Assembly (NCBI GenBank): GCA_016212705.1
Contig: JACREU010000036.1
Location: 1-41,943, forward strand
Direction: 5' to 3'
Length of the DNA stretch: 41,943 nt
Source: Deltaproteobacteria bacterium
Lineage (GTDB): Bacteria; Desulfobacterota; GWC2-55-46
The notes below the pieces were generated by a model that had not been told where the DNA came from, searched no databases, and saw nothing but the letters and a program-made list of their open reading frames with translations. Positions within the stretch are counted from its first letter, which is position 1. Each line of letters begins with the position of its first letter. Positions 35,607-41,943 of the stretch are shown here, one piece after another. The position numbers and the translations under genes were made by a program.

Positions 35607-36908
35607 TCAAGCCTTATCTCCGGCCTTAAGGCTCTCCCTGAAGTGGACGTTTACATTGTCGAGGGCGCAGAAACTCCCGCACATGGTGCATGTGTCCGAG
35701 TCCTCAGGCGCCCTCGATGCCCTTATCTCGGAGGCCCTCTCGCCGAAGAGGCCGAGCCTGGACTGCTCGCCCCAATTGAGGTCCCTCCTGGCCTTTGCCA
35801 TCGACATGTCGCGCCCTTTCCTTCCGAGCTTTACCATGTCGCCGACGTGCGCCGCGACGCGCGCGGCCCGCACCCCTTCAACCACGTCCTCCTTGTTCGG
35901 GAGGGCCAGGTGCTCGGCCGGGGTAACGTAACAGATGAGGTCGGCGCCGTAGCGGGCCGCCTCTGCCGCGCCTATCGCCGCCGATATATGGTCGTAGCCT
36001 GCCGCGATGTCAGTCGTGAGCGGGCCGAGCACGTAGAACGGCGCGTCAGCGCTCATCCTCTTCTGGAGCTTGACGTTCGCCTCTATGTCGTCGAGCGGCA
36101 GATGCCCGGGCCCTTCGCACATCATCTGACAACCCATATCCTGGCCGAGGCTGGCGAGCTCGCAGTTTATGAGCAGTTCCTGGACCTGCGCCCTGTCGAG
36201 GGAGTCGTGGATTGCCCCTGCGCGCAGACCATTCCCGAGGCTCAATACGCAGTCGTACTTCTTTAAAATCTCCACCACCTTGTCGAACCGCTCGTAGAGC
36301 GGGTTTTCCCTGTTATTCCTGAGCATCCATCCGACCATGTACGAGCCGCCGCGGGAGACGAGCCCGCCGTACCTGTAACCCTGCCTGTTCAGCCTCTCAA
36401 TTGTAAGCCTGTTGAGCCCGCAGTGCACCGCCATGAACGAGATGCCGTCGGCGCACTGCCGCTCCAGGACATCGAAGAGGAGGTCTTCGGTCAATTTGTT
36501 AGGGTCGTGATATTTTTCTATCGCCTCTTTGAAGGCCTGATATAAAGGGACGCTACCGACGGACAGGGAGGTCACGGACAGGACCTCTTTTCTTATTGAG
36601 TCGAGGTCGCCGCCGACCGAGAGCTCCATCAGCGTATCCGCCCCGGCTTTTTCAGCGGCGAGCGCCTTTTCGATCTCTGCGGAGACGTCTACTATGTCTG
36701 ATGACGTCCCTATGGAGGCGTTGACCTTGGTGCGGAGCCCCTTGCCAATGGCCACGAGCCGCGCCTTCCGGTTTTTGTTATTCGGTATGACTGCCTTTCC
36801 CTCGGCGATCATCTGTCGTATGTATTCTGGTGATACTTCCTCGCCTTTCGCGGCCTCCTCCATCTCTTTTGTGATGATGCCAATACGCGCGGCCTCTATC
36901 TGGGTCAT
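35607..36908 (-). CDS. bzaF: ThiC-family radical SAM enzyme, probably 5-hydroxybenzimidazole synthase BzaF
   Basis: ThiC-family enzymes rearrange 5-aminoimidazole ribotide (AIR). Conserved blocks: KVNASIGTSSD, ADGISFMAVHCGL, GLVSRGGSYMVGWML, LSLGNGLRAGAIHDSLD, MCEGPGHLPLDDIEAN, FYVLGPLTTDIAAGYDHI, CYVTPAEHLALPNKEDV, and a C-terminal cluster motif CTMCGSFC (Cys407, Cys410, Cys414). ThiC makes the thiamine pyrimidine; its paralogue BzaF makes 5-hydroxybenzimidazole, the precursor of the lower ligand of B12 in anaerobes. The leader is a cobalamin riboswitch, not a TPP riboswitch, and no thiamine gene is near, so BzaF is more likely. Start chosen at ATG 36908 (433 residues) rather than 36953, which would lie inside the attenuator. 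Confidence 0.75.
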   Translation of the reverse strand: MTQIEAARIGIITKEMEEAAKGEEVSPEYIRQMIAEGKAVIPNNKNRKARLVAIGKGLRTKVNASIGTSSDIVDVSAEIEKALAAEKAGADTLMELSVGGDLDSIRKEVLSVTSLSVGSVPLYQAFKEAIEKYHDPNKLTEDLLFDVLERQCADGISFMAVHCGLNRLTIERLNRQGYRYGGLVSRGGSYMVGWMLRNNRENPLYERFDKVVEILKKYDCVLSLGNGLRAGAIHDSLDRAQVQELLINCELASLGQDMGCQMMCEGPGHLPLDDIEANVKLQKRMSADAPFYVLGPLTTDIAAGYDHISAAIGAAEAARYGADLICYVTPAEHLALPNKEDVVEGVRAARVAAHVGDMVKLGRKGRDMSMAKARRDLNWGEQSRLGLFGERASEIRASRAPEDSDTCTMCGSFCALDNVNVHFRESLKAGDKA

Positions 36909-36930
36909 CTCGATCCATCCCCTTTTTCTG

Positions 36931-36970
36931 AAATAAAAAAATCCTCGGGGCACTTAATAGCCCCGAGGAT
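36931..36970 (-). terminator. Attenuator terminator of the cobalamin riboswitch
   Basis: On the minus strand an 11-bp stem (ATCCTCGGGGC with its complement, eight-base loop) is followed by TTTTTTATTT, ending 22 bases before the chosen start codon. It lies between riboswitch and gene, so cobalamin binding most likely causes premature termination. Confidence 0.9.
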
Positions 36971-37050
36971 TGCACCCTGTTCTTCACCCTCAATCGTTCC
37001 GAAGGTATTTCCTTCAGACGACCTTCCTGTCCGCGAGAAGGTCTTTCGTG

Positions 37051-37226
37051 ACGCCGGGCAGGTCTTCTGGCTCCCGGATCGGCCTACTCTCCAACCTTCC
37101 CGGGGCTGTAAGGCCCCAGTGGCTTCGTTGGTTTTCGTCCCCGGTTACAGCGGCGGGACCGCTCCCGATTCCCTGCTTCTGCAGGCCACGGGATTCCCTT
37201 TTATCCCCCGAAGGAGATACCTGGCG
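37051..37226 (-). promoter_or_regulatory. Cobalamin (B12) riboswitch
   Basis: The minus strand reads, in order, AAAAGGGAATCCCGTG, GGGAGCGGTCCCGCCGCTGTAA, split as GGGAGCGGTCCCGCC and GCTGTAA, then GAAGCCACTGGGGCC, GGGAAGGTTGG, and the B12 box AGCCAGAAGACCTGCC (37057-37072). This is the canonical core order of the AdoCbl riboswitch. ACGCC near 37222-37226 and GGCGT at 37051-37055 can close the P1 helix. It lies ~140 bases upstream of the ThiC-family start, with an attenuator between. Confidence 0.93.
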
Positions 37227-37281
37227 TTTATGACGTAACTTTATAGTTTTGGGAGCGGCAAGTCAAGGGATAATAAATTTA

Positions 37282-37306
37282 TTGGGCTCCGCGTTGCGAA
37301 GCCCAA
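37282..37306. repeat. Short intergenic hairpin
   Basis: TTGGGCTCCGC, loop GTT, GCGAAGCCCAA: an 11-bp stem with one mismatch, upstream of the riboswitch promoter region. It resembles dispersed hairpin elements in other genomes. No gene function is evident. Confidence 0.6.
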
Positions 37307-37332
37307 CAATCAAAAAGACCAGACTTACAAGA

Positions 37333-37795
37333 CTATTCGAGTCTTTTGCCTGAGGCCCTTTTGCGCGCTCCGCGCGTTTTTCGGCATTTATTTAATTACA
37401 ACACAAGTGCTTTTTACGGTTTGCGCCCTGCCGGGCTTTTTTTCGGCATGGGGCTTCGCTCCCTCCGCCCTCCCCCTCCCACGCGCTCGCCCCTTAGGGC
37501 GCTGTCGCGCCTTTTTACTTCCCCGGCTCGCTCACACTGCTTCCTCCCTTAAGGTCGCTCACCCCATGCCTGGGGTGTTTTGAAAAACAAAGATTTATTT
37601 TTTGTTCTGTCTTACCAATACACAGGCGCATGGCGGAGAGCGCATAAGGGAGGGAGAAGCAAGCGCGCCGGGGTTGATTAGACGCGAAGCGCTCTAAGAG
37701 GCGCGCGAGCGGGTGGGGGAGGTGGAAAGCGCTAGGAGCCATCGCCAAAAGCGCGCGGAGCGCGCAAAAAGGCTTTTGGCAGAAGGTTCGAATAG
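37333..37795. repeat. Large imperfect inverted repeat (foldback element 1)
   Basis: A 463-bp structure in gene-free DNA. Terminal 8-bp inverted repeats CTATTCGA/TCGAATAG; an exact 18-bp inverted repeat TTTTGCGCGCTCCGCGCG at 37359-37376 and 37752-37769; a stretch CCTCCCCCTCCC...CTTAGGGCGCT matching the complement of 37690-37722; and an inner pair near CACCCCATGCCTGGGG and 37620-37640. The left arm (to ~37580) carries ~60 extra bases relative to the right arm (from ~37618); the centre is ~38 bases, AT-rich. Open frames within it are by-products of the repeat. It could be a MITE-like element, two inverted copies of a repeat, or a long hairpin RNA. Confidence 0.75.
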
Positions 37796-37870
37796 CCAAT
37801 AAGAGGCGTATGAGGGGTCACGAGTTAATTGGGTTCAGCTTGCAAACCTAAACCCGCGATAGTGCCTTCT

Positions 37871-37891
37871 CCCCTCCTTACCAAGGAGGGG
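37871..37891. repeat. Short perfect hairpin
   Basis: CCCCTCCTT, loop ACC, AAGGAGGGG. It lies between the two large inverted repeats. Similar CCCCTCCTT-type hairpins are common dispersed elements in other genomes; only this copy is seen intact here. Confidence 0.6.
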
Positions 37892-37933
37892 CCGGGGGAG
37901 GTCGTCCTTGCGTTCAAATCACCCCCACCCTGT

Positions 37934-38153
37934 CTCCCCTTGCTAAGGAAACCTTTGCATAACCCGTATGTCTGCATGACATCGAGTTTTTCAGGACTGG
38001 GTTCCCGATAAAAACCTCGGGAATGACATGCAAAACACCTATAATACTGTCATTCCCGCGCGCCTCAAGCGGGAATCCAGTATCTTGAAATCAGCGCGCA
38101 AAAAAAAATTGACGAGAGACGCAGTTGTGCAAAGGTCTCCTTGCTAAGGGGAG
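37934..38153. repeat. Nested inverted repeat (foldback element 2)
   Basis: Outer arms 37934-37963 and 38124-38153 are inverted copies agreeing at about 25 of 30 positions (CTCCCCTT...ACCTTTGCA..AAC). Inner arms 37996-38028 and 38048-38081 are inverted copies of an element that begins ACTGG(A/G)TTCCCG and ends CGGGAATGACA; each inner arm is itself a hairpin. The centre is 19 bases. The inner element resembles the ATTCCCGC...GCGGGAAT dispersed repeats of many genomes. No coding potential is seen. Confidence 0.75.
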
Positions 38154-38191
38154 GAGATTTTGTTCCCCGTGCAAAGCGCGCGCCCCCACAC

Positions 38192-39421
38192 CTACCTCAC
38201 CTCCACCCTTTTGACCCCTTCCGGCCTCCATGAAGGTGAGATAACGCCTGAGCCCTCGACCTGCGCCCCCTCATCACATATCGAGGCCCAGGTTATAGTA
38301 AATGCCCCGATGTCCTTGTTTATCTCGTCTATCGCCTTAAGGAGCCTCTCTCTCTTTATCCCGTCCTCGAAAAGGTCGAGCTGGCCCGTCCCTTTCGAGA
38401 TGTCTGAGATGGCGACGCCTACGAGCCGCACCGCGGATTTGAGCCTGAGCGTTTCGAGGATGGATACGGCCGTCGAATAAATGGCGCGGGTGTCGTTCGT
38501 GGGTATGTCCTGGGTCTTCTGCCTGCTGAATGTAAAAAAATCGTGGTACCGGAGCGTGAGCGTGACCTTCCTCCCCTTAAGGCCGTACCTCCTTGCCCTC
38601 GCGCCGACCATCTCCGAGAGCTTCAGGATATGGCGCTTGATGACACCGCGCTCGCTTATGTCCCTGGGGAGCGTCGTCGAGTGGCCGACACTCTTGGCCT
38701 CTCCTTCCTCTCCAGCCGGGATGACCGGGGAGGTGTCTATGCCCTGCCCCATTAATGCAAGCCGCTCGCCTATTATCCCGAACCGCTCCCTTAAGATACT
38801 CACCGGAAAACGGGCGAGCTCCCCGCAGGTATTTACCCCCAGGGAGGCGAGGTGCGCGGTCAACTTAGGACCGATTCCGAAGAGCTCGCCGACAGGAAGG
38901 GGTTCGAGTACTGAGGCAACGTCCCCATCCCTTATCTCCACAAGGCCGTCGGGCTTTTGCATGTCTGAGGCGAGCTTGGCGAGGAGCTTGTTCGGGGCTA
39001 TCCCCACGGAGCAGGTGAGACCCAGTTCCCCCCTTATCCTCTCCTTTACCTTTTTGGCAAGAGAGGCCGGCTCTCCAAAAAGAGAGGACATGCCGGTTAT
39101 CTCAACAAAGGCCTCGTCAATAGAATACGCCTCAACTTTCGGCGAGAAGTCTTTAAGAATATTGAGGATTCTTACCGATGTATCGATGTACTTGCGGTTG
39201 TCTCCGACGACGAATATTAGGCCCGGGCATGCCCTTTTAGCTTCATACTTATTCATCCCGGTCTTGACGCCGAATTTGCGCGCCTCATATGAGGCGGTAG
39301 TGACGACCGTCCTGTGGGCAGAGCCTATGACGGCGATTGGTTTGCCGCGGAGATTCGGGTCGCACCTCTGCTCGACCGAGGCGAAAAAGGCGTTCATATC
39401 CAGATGCATGATCGTCCTCAC
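38192..39421 (-). CDS. dinB: DNA polymerase IV (DinB), Y-family
   Basis: Error-prone translesion polymerase. Catalytic motifs: HLDMNAFFASVE with the first metal-binding Asp, SYEARKFGVKTGM, and AYSIDEAFVEITG with the second Asp-Glu pair; then CSVGIAPNKLLAKLASDMQKP, split as CSVGIAPNKLLAKLASD and MQKP, and the little-finger domain. A C-terminal GQLDLFED is a beta-clamp binding motif. I choose GTG 39421: it aligns with the usual DinB N-terminus (VRTIMHLDMN) and overlaps the previous stop codon as GTGA, giving 409 residues; ATG 39409 with GAGG is a close alternative. Third gene of the lexA cassette, so expected to be SOS-induced. Downstream lies the repeat-rich spacer. Confidence 0.93.
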   Translation of the reverse strand: MRTIMHLDMNAFFASVEQRCDPNLRGKPIAVIGSAHRTVVTTASYEARKFGVKTGMNKYEAKRACPGLIFVVGDNRKYIDTSVRILNILKDFSPKVEAYSIDEAFVEITGMSSLFGEPASLAKKVKERIRGELGLTCSVGIAPNKLLAKLASDMQKPDGLVEIRDGDVASVLEPLPVGELFGIGPKLTAHLASLGVNTCGELARFPVSILRERFGIIGERLALMGQGIDTSPVIPAGEEGEAKSVGHSTTLPRDISERGVIKRHILKLSEMVGARARRYGLKGRKVTLTLRYHDFFTFSRQKTQDIPTNDTRAIYSTAVSILETLRLKSAVRLVGVAISDISKGTGQLDLFEDGIKRERLLKAIDEINKDIGAFTITWASICDEGAQVEGSGVISPSWRPEGVKRVEVR

Positions 39422-39657
39422 GCGTCCACCCCGTTCAAGGTCCACTCCAGCTCCTTCTGGTTGTAGGCGAGCTCGAAGAGGGTCGCGCCGTCAGTGACCG
39501 AAAAATGGAGTATGGGGGCCTCGCCTTCTTTCGAGGCCCAGGTGTAGGTTATCTCCTTCACGGGATAGACCCGCCCCCTCCACTTGAACTTCACCGGCTT
39601 GACACCCTTTTCAAAGACGGCCATGACCTTTATCTTTTCGCTTATTTCTGTAGCCAT
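39418..39657 (-). CDS. Small protein of the lexA-dinB cassette, DUF6504-like
   Basis: 79 residues, no signal or membrane segment. The core GVKPVKFKWRGRVYPVKEIT, then TYTWASKEGEAPILHFSVTD, is a small beta-rich pattern. The FxWRGRxYxV segment resembles, from memory, the DUF6504 family found beside Y-family polymerases in Actinobacteria; I am not certain of that match. It is one base or less from lexA (ends 39658) and overlaps dinB by four bases, so it belongs to the SOS operon and probably takes part in translesion synthesis or its control. Function unknown. Confidence 0.8.
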   Translation of the reverse strand: MATEISEKIKVMAVFEKGVKPVKFKWRGRVYPVKEITYTWASKEGEAPILHFSVTDGATLFELAYNQKELEWTLNGVDA

Positions 39658-40269
39658 TTACTCAAGCCTCTTGATGACTGAAATGACCTTGCCTATTATG
39701 GAAAACTCCCGGTCTTTGCCGACCACGATAGGCGGGATCGCCGGGTTTTCTGGCTTGAGCACCACCCTCGCCCCGTCCCGTACAAACCTCTTGACCGTCG
39801 CCTCGTTATCGAGCATGGCGACGATGATGTCGTTGGTGTCGGCGTGGTTCTGCGGCCTTATGATGACGAGGTCGCCATGCTCAATCCCCGCGCCCGTCAT
39901 GGAATCGCCCTCGATCTTCAGGAGAAACCCGTCCGGGCAGTTGAAAAGCCTCCCGTCTAACGCAACATGGCCGAGGATATCCTCTATCGCCAGATGTGGC
40001 GCGCCGGCCCGGACAGACCCGGCTATGGGCATGGAGACGATGCCGCCCATGGCGCGCCCAATCACCTCTATGGCCCTTGAGATGTTGGCGGACCTCCTTA
40101 TGAAACCCTTTTTCTCAAGGGCCTCCAAATGTTTCCTGGCGTTCTTGGGGCCCTTTATACGCAGGCGCGCGCAGATCTCGCGTAACGATGGCGGAAACCC
40201 CCTCGCCTCGATGAAGCCCTCAAGAAATTCGAGCACCTCTTTTTGCCGTAATGTAAGCGTTTTATCCAT
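39658..40269 (-). CDS. lexA: SOS repressor LexA
   Basis: N-terminal winged helix-turn-helix (TLRQKEVLEFLEGFIEARGF, PPSLREICARLRIKGPKNAR), then the self-cleavage site Ala83-Gly84 in PIAGSVRAGAP, catalytic Ser123 (GDSMTGAGIEHGD) and Lys160 (NEATVKRF). 203 residues, normal. Represses its own operon (lexA, small protein, dinB) and is cleaved when RecA filaments form on damaged DNA. A consensus sigma-70 promoter lies directly upstream. The start has no obvious ribosome site and the leader is short (~15 bases), which may limit translation. Confidence 0.95.
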   Translation of the reverse strand: MDKTLTLRQKEVLEFLEGFIEARGFPPSLREICARLRIKGPKNARKHLEALEKKGFIRRSANISRAIEVIGRAMGGIVSMPIAGSVRAGAPHLAIEDILGHVALDGRLFNCPDGFLLKIEGDSMTGAGIEHGDLVIIRPQNHADTNDIIVAMLDNEATVKRFVRDGARVVLKPENPAIPPIVVGKDREFSIIGKVISVIKRLE

Positions 40270-40272
40270 ATA

Positions 40273-40289
40273 GGCTACAAATGTTACCC
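40273..40289 (-). promoter_or_regulatory. Candidate LexA operator
   Basis: On the minus strand GGGTAACATTTGTAGCC is a partial palindrome (GG.TA..A.T..TA.CC) lying over the predicted transcription start of lexA. It resembles neither the E. coli nor the Bacillus box exactly; SOS boxes vary among phyla. The assignment rests on position and dyad symmetry only. Confidence 0.35.
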
Positions 40290-40290
40290 T

Positions 40291-40319
40291 ATTATAATGC
40301 GCCCATAGGGCGCTGTCAA
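40291..40319 (-). promoter_or_regulatory. Sigma-70 promoter of the lexA operon
   Basis: On the minus strand TTGACA (40314-40319) and TATAAT (40291-40296) are separated by exactly 17 bases: a full consensus promoter. A strong, repressor-controlled promoter is what is expected for lexA. Confidence 0.88.
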
Positions 40320-40362
40320 AAGAAATCCAGCCATACCCGAACTTTTCATAAAGTCGCTCAAA

Positions 40363-40368
40363 TATAAT
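40363..40368 (+). promoter_or_regulatory. Candidate -10 box for the bacteriohemerythrin gene
   Basis: TATAAT 52 bases before the ATG; the -35 region (GAACTT, 18 bases upstream) is poor. Confidence 0.4.
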
Positions 40369-40419
40369 GCCGATAAATAGAAAAGCAGTCTTTTAAAACC
40401 AATTCAGGAAGGAGAAGGT

Positions 40420-40842
40420 ATGGCGCTCTTATGGAGAAAGTCCCTGGAGACGGGGGTTGAGTGGCAGGACAAACAGCACAAGGAGCTCTTCGACAGAATA
40501 AACAGGCTCATGGACGCGATGCTCGCGAGGAAGGGCAAGGAAGAGATCGTAAACCTCGTCAAATTCCTCGACACCTACGTCGTGACCCACTTCGGGGCCG
40601 AAGACCAGGCGATGGCCAAACTCCAGTATAGCGGAAGGGCCTCGCATATCGCGGAGCACAAGAACTTCAAGGAGCAGGTCGCGGGGATAAAGAAGGCTAT
40701 CGAGGCGGGGATCAGCCTGGCGGTCGTGATAGAGACCCAGCATAGCGCGGTAGACTGGCTCACGAACCACATAGGCGTTGTTGACAAGGAGTTAGGCAGG
40801 TTCATCTTGGAGAAGACCGGCCCGACGAAGAAGTCTGCCTGA
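40420..40842 (+). CDS. Bacteriohemerythrin
   Basis: Oxygen-binding non-heme di-iron protein of 140 residues, a four-helix bundle acting in the cytoplasm as oxygen carrier, store or scavenger. All seven iron ligands are present: His20 (DKQHKELF), His57 and Glu61 (THFGAEDQAM), His76 and His80 (SHIAEHKNF), His117 and Asp122 (NHIGVVD). GGAAGGAGAAGG precedes the ATG. It is a single-gene unit ended by a GC hairpin with a T-run. Common in anaerobes and microaerophiles that meet oxygen; it is divergent from the SOS cassette and shares its upstream region. Confidence 0.94.
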   Translation: MALLWRKSLETGVEWQDKQHKELFDRINRLMDAMLARKGKEEIVNLVKFLDTYVVTHFGAEDQAMAKLQYSGRASHIAEHKNFKEQVAGIKKAIEAGISLAVVIETQHSAVDWLTNHIGVVDKELGRFILEKTGPTKKSA

Positions 40843-40892
40843 AATACTTTTTAAATCAGTATGTTACAAAAAATATTTAATATAAGACAGTA

Positions 40893-40927
40893 GGGGGGCT
40901 GACTTCAGCCCCCTGCCTCTTTTTTTG
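40893..40927 (+). terminator. Terminator of the bacteriohemerythrin gene
   Basis: GGGGGCTGA, two bases, TCAGCCCCC, followed by TGCCTC and a T-run. The right arm covers the stop codon of the convergent mtgA gene (40905-40907). Confidence 0.85.
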
Positions 40928-41723
40928 CGTCAATAGACTCGACGGGCTTTTCAGGACCGGGAGGGACGGCCCCATCAACAGAGGTGGAGATGGAGCCGAC
41001 GCCATCTGTCCCGCCCGCCACAACCTCCTCATATTCAGGCATGACTATCCCGCGCCGCACCATTATGCTGTATATTATCTCCGCGCGTTTGGCAACATAC
41101 TTCTGCTCGCCGGAGGCGTCGAGCCTCCGGGGGTTCGGCAGGACGGTCGCGAGCCTCGCGGCCTCCATCGCCGTAAGCTCGCTCGCGGATTTGCCGAAGT
41201 GGTGGCGGGAGGCGGCCTCTATGCCGTATATCCCCTCACCCCACTCGACGACATTCAGATAAAGCTCGAGTATCCGCCGCTTCGACAGGGTCCGTTCTAT
41301 CTTCCAAGCGATTATCGCCTCTTTTATCTTTCTCAACGGGCTCTTCTTCGGGGTAAGGTAGAGGTTCTTCGCCAACTGCTGGCTTATGGTAGACCCCCCG
41401 GCCTTGAATTTGCCTGCCTTCAGGTCCTTTTCGACCGCCTTCTGCATCGCCTCGAAGTCGAAACCCTCGTGGGACCAGAACTTGTCGTCCTCGGCTATGA
41501 TAACCGCCTTGGCCATGTAGGGAGAGACCATCGAGAAAGGCACCCAGACCTGGTATATCTGGCGCTTCTTGCCCTTTGCCTTCCACTCGGCCTCCCGGTA
41601 CTCCATCATCGCCGTCTTCTTTGGGTTCTCCTTTATGAGCTTCGAGACGTTCGGGATAAAAGAAAAGTAGAGGACCGCGAGGAGTACAACGAGGATGGAG
41701 ACTGCGTATAGGGATCTTTTCAT
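40905..41723 (-). CDS. mtgA: Monofunctional peptidoglycan transglycosylase MtgA
   Basis: GT51 enzyme that polymerises lipid II into glycan strands at the periplasmic face. N-terminal membrane anchor (SLYAVSILVVLLAVLYFSFI). Family motifs: AEDDKFWSHEGFD with the catalytic Glu, GGSTISQQLAKNLYL, KRRILELYLNVVEWGEGIYG, and ARLATVLPNPRRLDA. 272 residues, slightly longer than E. coli MtgA because of a low-complexity C-terminal tail rich in Gly, Ser and Pro. No transpeptidase domain. A single gene, convergent with the bacteriohemerythrin. Confidence 0.93.
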   Translation of the reverse strand: MKRSLYAVSILVVLLAVLYFSFIPNVSKLIKENPKKTAMMEYREAEWKAKGKKRQIYQVWVPFSMVSPYMAKAVIIAEDDKFWSHEGFDFEAMQKAVEKDLKAGKFKAGGSTISQQLAKNLYLTPKKSPLRKIKEAIIAWKIERTLSKRRILELYLNVVEWGEGIYGIEAASRHHFGKSASELTAMEAARLATVLPNPRRLDASGEQKYVAKRAEIIYSIMVRRGIVMPEYEEVVAGGTDGVGSISTSVDGAVPPGPEKPVESIDAKKEAGG

Positions 41724-41746
41724 TTACGGCTGGACTCTCTTTGACT

Positions 41747-41778
41747 TAAAAAATGAGGCGGGACTTGGAAGTCCCGCC
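41747..41778 (-). terminator. Terminator of an unseen minus-strand gene to the right
   Basis: A 10-bp stem GGCGGGACTT with its complement (41757-41778) followed on the minus strand by TCATTTTTTAAG. It must end a transcript from the right, either a gene displaced by the insertion sequence or one beyond it. Confidence 0.8.
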
Positions 41779-41817
41779 CGTTAATGAAGCCCAAACAATA
41801 TCATCCCCCTTTTCTAA

Positions 41818-41835
41818 GGGTCTTAGGAAGCAAAC
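41818..41835. repeat. Terminal inverted repeat (5' end) of the IS1595-like element
   Basis: GGGTCTTAGGAAGCAAAC is the exact reverse complement of 121-138. It is followed 29 bases later by the start codon of the transposase. Confidence 0.8.
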
Positions 41836-41864
41836 GACATTGAGAAATGTGGTAAGCTTCCGAA

Positions 41865-41943
41865 ATGCTGAAGAAAAATAGGTATTACAGCCGTTCAAAA
41901 ATCGCAGAGGCTAAATTCAGGGCTGTTGTACGTTGTTTTGCCC
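41865..41943 (+). CDS. IS1595-like transposase, 5' end (cut by window edge)
   Basis: ATG 41865 opens a frame that runs off the window after 26 codons. The translation starts MLKKNRYYSRSKIAEAKF, which from memory is the typical N-terminus of IS1595-family transposases (start, then the N/RYYxRSKIxExKFR block). The upstream terminal repeat matches the one following the C-terminal fragment at the left edge, so both pieces belong to the same element type, in the same orientation. Integrity of this copy cannot be judged. Confidence 0.72.
   Translation, partial: MLKKNRYYSRSKIAEAKFRAVVRCFA

Noticed and set aside
35490-36266. Long plus-strand open frame (258 codons) opposite the ThiC-family gene
   Set aside because: It is the antisense shadow of a well-conserved gene and has no recognisable features or ribosome site of its own.
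36941-37226. TPP (thiamine) riboswitch upstream of the ThiC-family gene
   Set aside because: No CTGAGA-type THI box is seen, and the conserved elements match the cobalamin riboswitch in correct order.
37515-37799. 94-codon minus-strand frame in the spacer
   Set aside because: It lies wholly within the large inverted repeat; its composition follows the repeat and no ribosome site or family resemblance is visible.
37861-38160. CRISPR array, suggested by repeated short palindromes
   Set aside because: Repeats are few, in opposite orientations and of different types, with no regular spacers and no cas genes.

Overview
The window looks like a chromosomal contig from an anaerobic or microaerophilic, diderm, flagellated bacterium of the Desulfobacterota/'Deltaproteobacteria' or Nitrospirota grade. 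This placement rests on gene content: a sigma-54-type flagellar promoter, LpxL-like acyltransferases, three B12-dependent radical SAM enzymes, a ThiC-family enzyme behind a cobalamin riboswitch, a bacteriohemerythrin, and heavy use of AGG (Arg) and ATA (Ile) codons. No rRNA, tRNA, CRISPR array or phage gene was seen. The phylum is an inference.

Both ends lie inside copies of an IS1595-like insertion sequence. Positions 1-116 hold the 3' end of its transposase, followed by one 18-bp terminal repeat. Positions 41818-41943 hold the matching terminal repeat and the transposase 5' end.

Region by region: (1) 142-4157, minus strand: hook operon fliK-flgD-flgE with a consensus sigma-54 promoter and a palindromic terminator. 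(2) 4600-6976, plus strand: a GNA1162/DUF799-like lipoprotein and a TraF-like outer-membrane barrel protein. (3) 6996-27676, minus strand: one tightly packed run of 16 genes. Its upstream part is polysaccharide export and assembly (Wza, Wzc tyrosine kinase, PHP phosphatase, a secreted glycosidase-like protein, Wzy/WaaL-type polymerase or ligase, Wzx flippase). Its downstream part is an unusual lipid- or glycan-tailoring set: a phosphodiesterase/sulfatase-fold enzyme, three LpxL-like acyltransferases, three B12-binding radical SAM enzymes, a methyltransferase, an alpha/beta hydrolase and a GT9 heptosyltransferase-like enzyme. (4) 27906-32473, minus: an IolM-like dehydrogenase, an acyl/aryl-CoA ligase, and a fused nucleotidyltransferase / left-handed beta-helix / phosphoglycosyltransferase that probably starts glycan synthesis on the lipid carrier. 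(5) 32887-35448, minus: a DEAD-box helicase and a set of four micro-proteins of 30-35 residues, each a single membrane span; three form a micro-operon and three share an LFE(I/L) motif. (6) 35607-37226, minus: ThiC-family enzyme under a cobalamin riboswitch with attenuator, most likely 5-hydroxybenzimidazole synthase (BzaF) rather than thiamine ThiC. (7) 37231-38191: gene-free DNA with two large imperfect inverted repeats side by side. (8) 38192-40319, minus: SOS cassette lexA - small protein - dinB. (9) 40420-41778: bacteriohemerythrin (plus) and the peptidoglycan transglycosylase MtgA (minus).

Best candidates for undescribed biology: the acyltransferase/radical-SAM tailoring cluster, in which all three acyltransferases lack the acidic residue of the HX4(D/E) motif; the LFE micro-protein family; the small conserved-looking protein between lexA and dinB; and the twin foldback repeats.
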